Source: Nelumbo lutea
Taxonomy: Eukaryota; Streptophyta; Magnoliopsida; Proteales; Nelumbonaceae
Length of the DNA stretch: 64,000 bases
Assembly (NCBI GenBank): GCA_022828595.1
Contig: JAKGHH010000001.1
Location: 137,597,017 to 137,661,016 of the forward strand
Reading direction: 5' to 3'
The position numbers and the translations under genes are program-made. A model generated the notes under the pieces. That model saw only the letters and a program-made list of their open reading frames with translations, did no database searches and was not told the origin of the DNA. How positions within the stretch are numbered: the stretch's first letter is position 1; each line of letters begins with the position of its first letter. Of the stretch, positions 49,601-58,600 are shown one piece after another.

Positions 49601-52600
49601 TAGTTGTTTCTTGGATTCTAAGGTCTGCAAATGGGCTGGATGATGGGTTGGCAAAACAAGGGGCTACAAGGGACAGATTGTATTGGGGTCAAGTGATGTA
49701 ACTTTACTACTTTTGTTGCTTCTTGTTCTTTTGTTTTCTTGTCTTGTTAGCTGATGCTAAAAAGCCCCATGGGTGTATCGTTAATCATGGACTTATTAAA
49801 TATCAATAAAAATCTTCCTATTACGCATGAAAAAAAATGAAAACTTTCTACATTTTTAGTCTTTTGTCGATCTTTATAGCAATCTTGTTTTACTTTGATT
49901 ACATTTTGAACATCTTCATTCCACCCCCAAGTTTTTTATCACTTCGCCATTTTTTAGATTATCCTAAAATGTTTTTTTGTTATTCTTTTTATACAGTTGG
50001 CCATTTCAAACCACATATTTCTTCATCTAACTTCCTTTTTTTACTTTGCCTCTAAATTGTACTAGTTTTTCTCCTTTTAGATTAGCCCACCTAATTGTTG
50101 AACACCTATTTTCTACTCTATTTCTCTTCCATTTTTTTTAAATATGCACTTACACCACCATTATATTATGTGGTTAATATTTCCTTGCAATAACTTTTCA
50201 ATCTTTACCATTATTCATTCTATCCTCCTAGTAAGGTAGAAATCTATTTGACTTAAATTTGATCCACTTTTAAATGTTATTAAATGTTCATCCATTTTTT
50301 ATATGTTGCAGTAGCATAAGTAATTGCAAATTTTAAAATTGTATTTGTTATTTTATTCCTCTCCCCATGTGCATTTGAATCTCATCCTATAAAATTCTTC
50401 TCTTCACTTGGAATTTCTTGGATTAGTCCTTCTAAGTTTTCCCAAAATTTTCTAAACCCGTTTGAGGTGCATGAGCACTAATTATGTTAACTGTTTCGTC
50501 CCCTAAACTAAATCTTATTAAAATGGTTCTATCACCAACTCTTTTAACATTTACAATTTCATTTCCATCATTCGCTTCTCCAATGTACCACGGATTATAG
50601 CCATCAATTTATTTAGATTTTCCCCTCTCATTTAGATTCCTATAAGCATGCAATATTAATCCATCTCCTCTTCATTGCGTCTACTAATACCATTTTTTTC
50701 TATTAATGTTCCTATATTCCAAGTGTCATTGTTGGCAGAAATTTCAATTGTACAAATATAAGAAAATTTTCAGAAATGTTGAATGTCATATATAAATATA
50801 GTAAAAATAATAGGCGTGGAAACACTGTAAATTATGTAGAAATATACAATATTATTTTATGAAATGATAAAAAAGCATAGAAACACCCTTTTATATTATT
50901 ATCATGTTCTAAACCATCAAACAAAGCCATGAAACTAAGGTTAATAGGCAAAACAATGCTCTATGAAGTTGTCCTGCAGACTTTAAGAACTAAAACTACA
51001 TAATAGAGTGAGTTCAAGCAAAACTTAGACACAGAAAGTGAAAATGATTCTAATAGGTCAAAGGTTAACCAAATAATTTATTACATGGACAAAAGCTAAG
51101 AGTTAACGTCACTCTAAAAAGAATTTAAGATGGCTCAAAGTGGTCATCATCTGTTTTTGTCTTTAATATAACTTATCTTCAATACTATTGCCAAGTCACC
51201 ATGTTATAATCCTATCTCATGTACTCCACATAGCATTGGTAGTTTTTATTGGGGAATATGTCAATTCCAGCAATATTTTGTTTTTGTACCTATGGAAATG
51301 GAAATATGTCATGGAAATATTAGGAGAAGCAATAGAGAACGAGAGATAAAGTGAAAAGATGGACCAGACCATATAACTTATTTAAAGTTAAAAGAAATGA
51401 CTAGATGGTTCCTATAAAGAATAAAGGCAGAATTCTGTATAAAAAAAAGGACTCTGGCACAATCTGATCACCTACTTACCAATAAAATGGCTATAACATT
51501 CCCATAACACTTTAGGTTCACAAGATCTTGGTTTCATTGAAGTAACTAAGAAATTTGTTTTATGAAACCAAAACCTTGTCAAAATTTCAACTTTAATTTT
51601 AATTTAACTCCTATAACATAGGTTGCGAGAAAATGGCAAACTTGAATTTGAATTTCTTAAAATTCTAGAAAGAATTCAAATAAGACCCTTAAAACTTGTT
51701 TGACTGTTTAGGCTAATCAAGCAAATAGCTGCACAATAAAAGAACCAAAATAACCTTAAGACATCAAGATTTACCTGAACTAGAAAAATAAAGAAAAATT
51801 AAGAAACTGTTACTAGAAGAGGAACCAAGTGAAATTGATTTCTTTCTCCATAGTATCTTTCCCTTCTACATGTTGCATAAATTTCCATTGAAAGAAGGAA
51901 TTTGTTTCAAGTAACATATGCCTTAAGGGAGATCATTCCATCCATAGGACAAAGAAGTCAACTCTTGTCCAGCTTTCATGGTGTCTGGAATGCTATTAGC
52001 TACATCCTGATGTTGGTATTGATCTTGTCAAGTAGTCAATTGTTTCACTCCTTTGTCCATCTCTTGTGCTAGAACACTAGATTCAAGCTTTCACAGCTTT
52101 TACCTTGTTGCTTCCCCCTCTTCCTGATCAGTTTGGTCAAGTGACTGGGAAACAGCTTATGCTACCATTTTTAATTCCTCATTAAGACTTATCTATGGTG
52201 CAGTGGTTCATTTTTTCAGTTTATCACTGACCTCACTGATCCCATATTGATCCTATGTTACAAACATAGCCTCTTAATCACTTTAAGAAATACCTGAAGC
52301 ATGTATTAATTTTTACCTTTTGATTTCTGACTAACAGGATCCGCTACCTTCTTATTGCGAGAATGTTGCGATTAATAAGGCTTTTGATGCGCGTTCAACG
52401 CTACAGAGCTTTTATAGCAACATTCTTGACCCTGATACCAAGTTTGATGCCATACCTTGGGACTCTCTTCTGTATTCTGTGCATTTATTGCTCCCTTGGT
52501 TTACAGGTATAGGGAAGGATACTTCTCATAATATTTTTTGTTCTTGAAGAGACTAGATATCTAAATTATATTGATTCCCTAATGTTAATTTACAAATTAT

Positions 52601-55600
52601 TACTTAATATTACAACAAGAAAGTTGTCATGTAGATTGTGCCTGTGAATGGCCAATCTAAGGTTCTTACCGTCCCAAGCACATACCTACATGTACTTTGT
52701 TCATATTTTACCATTATAAAAAGTATAAATAAAAAAATTTGGTATTTAGTCATAATAATTATTTCTTTGCACTTGAGTTTTATGGTGTCAATTATGGTGT
52801 CAGCTTTTCATTCTGTTCATTTTATCAGTATTTTTTTGGTAATGTGAGAATGCTGTCTGAATCTGAACACATTAATCTTTTCCATCTAAAGTGTTTTTTT
52901 CTCCAGAATTTCCATAACATATTTTCCCTAATTTCTAGGTTTTTGGTGGGATTGTGAATGCTGGAAATTCTGATCTGGATGGAACAGATCTTGCTGAAAA
53001 CGAGTATCCTGTGTTATTGACAAAGTTTTCTTTCATTCTATTGCAGCACTACAATTTACTTCCAAGCATAATGTATCTGATAATGATTCATCTTATTACA
53101 GAATTTCATATTCTCTTCTACTTCATGGGACATAAATAATTGTAGATGTTTCTAGAATGCTAACTGCTGATAAACTGTTCATAACTTCAACGGCAGAACC
53201 ATTTGTGCAAATTTGTTTGGTTTCTTGTATATTAATCTCTTCTTGAAAGTTTCAATTCCTTGAACCAATTTTCTTGACAAGATCAGCTATCTTCTTTTCA
53301 ATTTTAATGACTATCCAAATGGTATGGTGACTCTTTTCAATTTGTTAGTCATGGGAAATTGGCAAGTGTGGATGCAGGTATCACAAATATCTGAGTTGCC
53401 ATAATATTTTGTTGTTTTATTTGGTGAATGCTGCCTCCTATCTCATGAATTCATCATCATCATCATCATCTAAGCCTTATCCCAACTATATAAGTTCGGT
53501 TACATAAATCCTGTTTTGTCATTCCACTCTGTTTAATACCATATTCATTGTGAATTGCATCTCATTTTTTTTTTTTAATTATCACAACATTTTTTTGGGT
53601 GTACAGGGTGGTTTATGTTGTTTGCTGGTGACATATTATTAATTAATGAAACTAGATGGGGATTAAATGTAAATTTTAAAATTAGATTCATGAAAAAATG
53701 CCTTAGAACAAGAGGTTATAAAATAAGTAGGACAAAAATAGAATATATGCAAACTTTAATAATAATAATAATAATAATAGGAGTGGAAATCAGGGTGTAT
53801 TTATGATTGAATACCAACAAATATCTCAATGTGACCTCCTTTGTTACCTTGGTTCAACAATCCATGGCAAGGGAAATACCAAGGAAGAAGGCACCAACAG
53901 AACTAGAGCAGGATTGGAAAAAGGAGAGAGGCATCTATAGTCCTATTTGATAGAAGAATACCAATTAGGTTAGCAGGGAAATTTTATAAAGCAATTATAA
54001 GGTCAGCAATGTTGTTTGGAGCAGAGTGTTAAGTAGTCAAGAAACAACATGTTGAAAAAATTAGTGTAGAAAAAATGGAAATGTTGAGATGGATGAGTGG
54101 GAAAACTAGAAAGGATAGTATCAGAAATGAATTTATTCAAAGGAATCTAGGAGATAGATGATAAAATGAGGTAAAGCAAACTAAGAAGGTTAGGTCATGC
54201 ACAGAGAAGATCATCTACAGAACTGATGAGAAATTATTAAAGAAATTAAGAGCCCATAATTTAAAACAGATATGATACCTCCCTTAGAAAGATGGTTCTG
54301 TTATCTATATAGTTGACACACAGCTTAGTTGAGTTGAGTTGAGAGAGAGGATTATCATTGATCTCAACACATCAAGGCACACAGCTAATATGTGATTTTT
54401 CCAATCATACTCATTGAAATTCATCCACAAAATGTTTTTATTTCTCTCTCTAAGAAACCTATTGTTAGAGTCAGCTGTACAAGGGTAGTGCAGTCCCTTT
54501 ATGTTTAGTTATATGTGTACTGCTCTGCTGACGTGGCTCTCACTTAAGTGAGGGCACAATGGTAATCCTTGTATATCTTAGAAGAGTATAAATAAAAGAA
54601 GGGCCGACTAGAGGTTTTGAGATTTTCTCTCTAGTTCGGGTTGTGACTTTTCTCCTTTTTCTTCTCTTTCTCCTCCTTCTCTCTCTCTCTCTCTTTTCAT
54701 TTTTTTTCTTCTGATATGAACATATATGAACATCTAATCTGAGTTTTATCATGGTATCAGAGCCACGATAATCAGTTCAGATCAGTTGTCTCCTTTTCTC
54801 TCTGTTCTGCGCATTCCTCTCTAGGCTTTTTCAGAATTCTCATTGATATTTAGAGAGTTTTCCAGAAAGGAAGAAAATGACTGGTCGTTTTCTCCTTTTG
54901 GGGGTTTCCATACCTCCAATGAGTGCAGTCGTTGTGGTTTTGTGTGGTTGGTAGAAAACCCTCTACTCGCAATTCAAAGAGGGCTGGTTTTGTGATGGTG
55001 ACAGTGCAGATTTGGTACCCTCTACTTGACAGGTACATGATCTTCGAACTAAGTTGTGGTATGTAGCAAGTTTCTTTTATATGTTGCAGAACTGAAAATA
55101 TTATTCGTGAGGTGTGTTGTGAGGGTTTCTAGTGCTGACAGTAAACGGAAACAGTAGTGCTGTTGCTAAAAGTGATAAACAGTTGTGAATATTATTGCTG
55201 AAACAGTGGTGAATAGTGTGAGTATTGCTGCTGAAACCTGGTACTAGGAACCCTAGTGGTGTTCAGTCATTCGTGTGGAGTGTGGTGATTTATTAGGGCA
55301 GTAGAGTAACAATTTAGTGGTACAACCTCCCACTGTTTTTTTGTGCAGTCATGGGAGACAGCAGTGAATACAAATCAAGTGTGATGGTGCCTTCTGATTA
55401 TCTGAATGTGCAGATGACCTCTATAAAACTAAATGGTGAGAATTATGTCCCTTGGGCTAAGTCCTTTGAAGTTTTCCTGAAATCCAAAAAGAAAGTGAAA
55501 CATGTGAGGGAAGATAAACCCTCAATTGATTCTTCAGGATATGATGAATGGGAGCAGGAGGATGCTCAAATTATGACTTGGCTATGGAACAACATGGAGT

Positions 55601-58600
55601 CCAAAATTAGTGTGAACTTCATGTTTTTAGATACAGCCAAGGAAGTCTGGGATCAAGAGTATGAGCGGTTCATTCAGGGTACATCTCAACAGAACACAAC
55701 TACCCTTGCACACACAGGTACGGCTTGTCTGGCATCCACATCTTCCCATTGGATTATAGATTCTGGAGCTTCCGATCATATGACTAGAACTCCAGGTGTG
55801 TTTTCATCCATTTTTCCATCCTGCACTTCCCAATTTGTTACTCTTGCCAATGGCTCTACATCGGCCATATGTGGTGTTGGTAATGTTGACACTGACTCAT
55901 TATCCCTCTCCTCAATTTTATATGTTCCAAAGTTTCCCTTCAACCTGATGTCTGTTAGTAAATTGACTCAGTCTCTTAATTGCTCAATAAATTTTTACCC
56001 TTCCTCTTGTGTGTTTCAGGATCTCAAGACGGGGATGAAGATTGGTGGAGGGCATGAAGCTGGTGGACTGTATTATCTTGATGGAGGTGGTTCGGCAACA
56101 GCTCTTCAGTCATCTCTCTCCCCTCATCAGTGGCACTACAGACTTGGTCATTCATCTCTTAGAGCTCTTCAATTACTTGTTTCGTCGTTGCGTCATCTTT
56201 CTAATTTAAATTGTGAGTCGTGTCAGTTTGGGAAACATCATCATGTCTTCTTTAGTCCTAGAGTTGATAGTCGTACATCGTGTCCTTTTTCTCTTGTCCA
56301 TTCGGACATCTGGGGTCCAAACAGAGTAGTGTCTTATAATGGTTACAAGTACTTTATAATTTTTGTTGATGACTATTCAAGAATAACATGGCTTTACCTT
56401 ATGAAAGAAAAGAGTGAATTGTTTTCTATCTTCTAGAAATTTTATGCTAAAATTTGCAATCAATTTGGTGTACATATTAAAATTCTTTGTTCTGATAATG
56501 GCCGTGAGTATTTTTCCACACACTTTCAAGAATATTTAGAACAACATGGCATTATCCATCAAACCTCATGTACCTACACCCCTCAACAAAATGGGGTGGC
56601 TGAAAGAAAAAGCCATCACCTTTTGGAAACTACTTAGTCCCTCTTACATCAGATGAATGTCCCCAAACCCTTTTGGAGTGATGTTGTACTCACATCTTGC
56701 TTTCTTATTAACCGCATGCCCATGTCTATCCTTGAAGGTCAGTTCCCTTTCTCTGTTCTGTTTCCCACGTTGTCTCATTTTCCCCTTACTCCCAGAGTTT
56801 TTGGGTGCGTGTGTTTCATTCATAATCTTGTGCCTGGAATGGACAAGTTAGATCCTAGATCCACTAAGTGTGTCTTTCTTGGCTATTCTAGGACGCAAAA
56901 AGGGTATAAGTGTTATAACCCTTGATCCCGACGTTCTTTTGTGTGTTCTGATGTTACATTTTTTGAGTCTATTCCTTTCTTCTCCAGGTTGAATACTTCT
57001 TCTCCTCTGTTTCCATCACACTCTCTTCTAGTTCCTGTTGAGGATTCCATTCCTCTTGTTCCGGTCGTGACCCTGTCTTCGCCTCCAGTGCAGCTACTTG
57101 AGAGAGGACCACATATCCAACAAGTGTATACACATTGTCAGGCATCGGCTCCTCCCCTAGCTTCGTCACCGTCGACAGATCCGGCAGTTGATCCCACCCT
57201 AGCCCGAACTCCAAGTTCTGACCTTGATCTTCCTATTGCTTTAAAGAAAGGTAAATGCAGTTGCACTCTCCATCCCATTTCCAATTATGTTTCTGTATCT
57301 CACCTTTCGGCTTCCCATCGACAGTTTGTTTCTATGTTATCCTCTGTCTCTGTTCCCAAGGATGTCCAGGAAGCCCTCAATTCTCCAGGGTGGCGCCAAG
57401 CAATGGAAGAAGAACTCTCGGCCCTAACTCGCACTCATACGTGGGACCTTACTACTCTTCCTCCTGGTAAGCATGCGGTCGGCTGTAAGTGGGTGTACAC
57501 GGTTAAATGCTTACCTGATGGAAGTGTTGAACGGTTGAAAGCTTTGTTAGTTGCCAAAGGTTATTCACAGCAGTATGGTATTGATTACACAAACACCCTC
57601 TCTCCGGTTGCCAAAATTGGGTCAGTTCGTGTTTTGATTTCTCTTGCTGCTATGTTTGATTGGCCCTTGTTTCAGTTTGACGTCAAGAATGCCTTTTTAC
57701 ATGGTGCTCTTCTTGAGGAGGTGTACATGGAGCAACCACCAGGGTTTGTTGCTCAGGGGGAGGGTGAGAAGGTCTGTAGACTTAAGAAGGCTATTTATGG
57801 ACTTAAACAATCTCCCCGTGCATGGTTTGGGAGATTTAGTGAAGTGGTGAAGAAGTTTGGAATGAAACAGTGTTAGGTTGACCATTCCGTATTCAGCTAT
57901 GAATCAAATGCTGGGAAGATTCTCTTGGTGGTATATGTAGATGGCATTGTTATCACAGGCAGTGACAGACCAAGAATTGACAGGTTGAAGACTTACTTGC
58001 ATGATCACTTCCAGATAAAAGGATCTTGGCAAATTAAGATACGTCATAGGGATAGAAGTTGCAAGGTCCAAGAATGATATTAATCTGTGCCAGAGGAAAT
58101 ATGTTCTTGATTTGTTAGAGGAAACAAGGTTGTTGGGTGCCAGACTAGCTAAAACACCTATGGAACTGAATGCTAGATTGGGTTGTGATACAGGTGAGGA
58201 GTTTGAGGATCTAGGGAAGTACAGAAGGCTGGTGGGTAAGCTTAATTACCTAACCATCACTCGACCTGATATCTCATTTGCAATCAGTGTAGTGAGTCAA
58301 TTTATGCAGAATCCGAGAATCTCACACTGGGAGGCAATCCTAAGGATTGTGAGGTATTTGAAGGGTGCTCCAAGTCGTGGTTTGTTGTATAAGAGTGGAG
58401 GAAGTCTTGAGATAGAGGGATACACATATGTTGATTGAGCCAGGTCCATATCTGACAGAAGGTCCACTACAGGGTATTGCATTTTTCTTGGTGGGAACAT
58501 AGTGACATGGAAGAGTAAGAAGCAGATAGTGGTAGCAAGAAGCAGTGCAAAGGCTGAATATAGGGCTATGGCTCACACAAAATGCGAATTGGTGTGGTTG

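Noticed and set aside
52939..53139. Continuation of the TPC1 exon beyond 53003 in the open frame (reads on to a stop at 53137)
   Set aside because: The residues after the GTATCC donor do not fit the channel family, whereas the exon at 53287 restores the family sequence exactly in phase.
53451..53470. Simple (CAT)n microsatellite of independent origin
   Set aside because: It is attached to the conserved RTE 3' end and is best read as that element's repeat tail.
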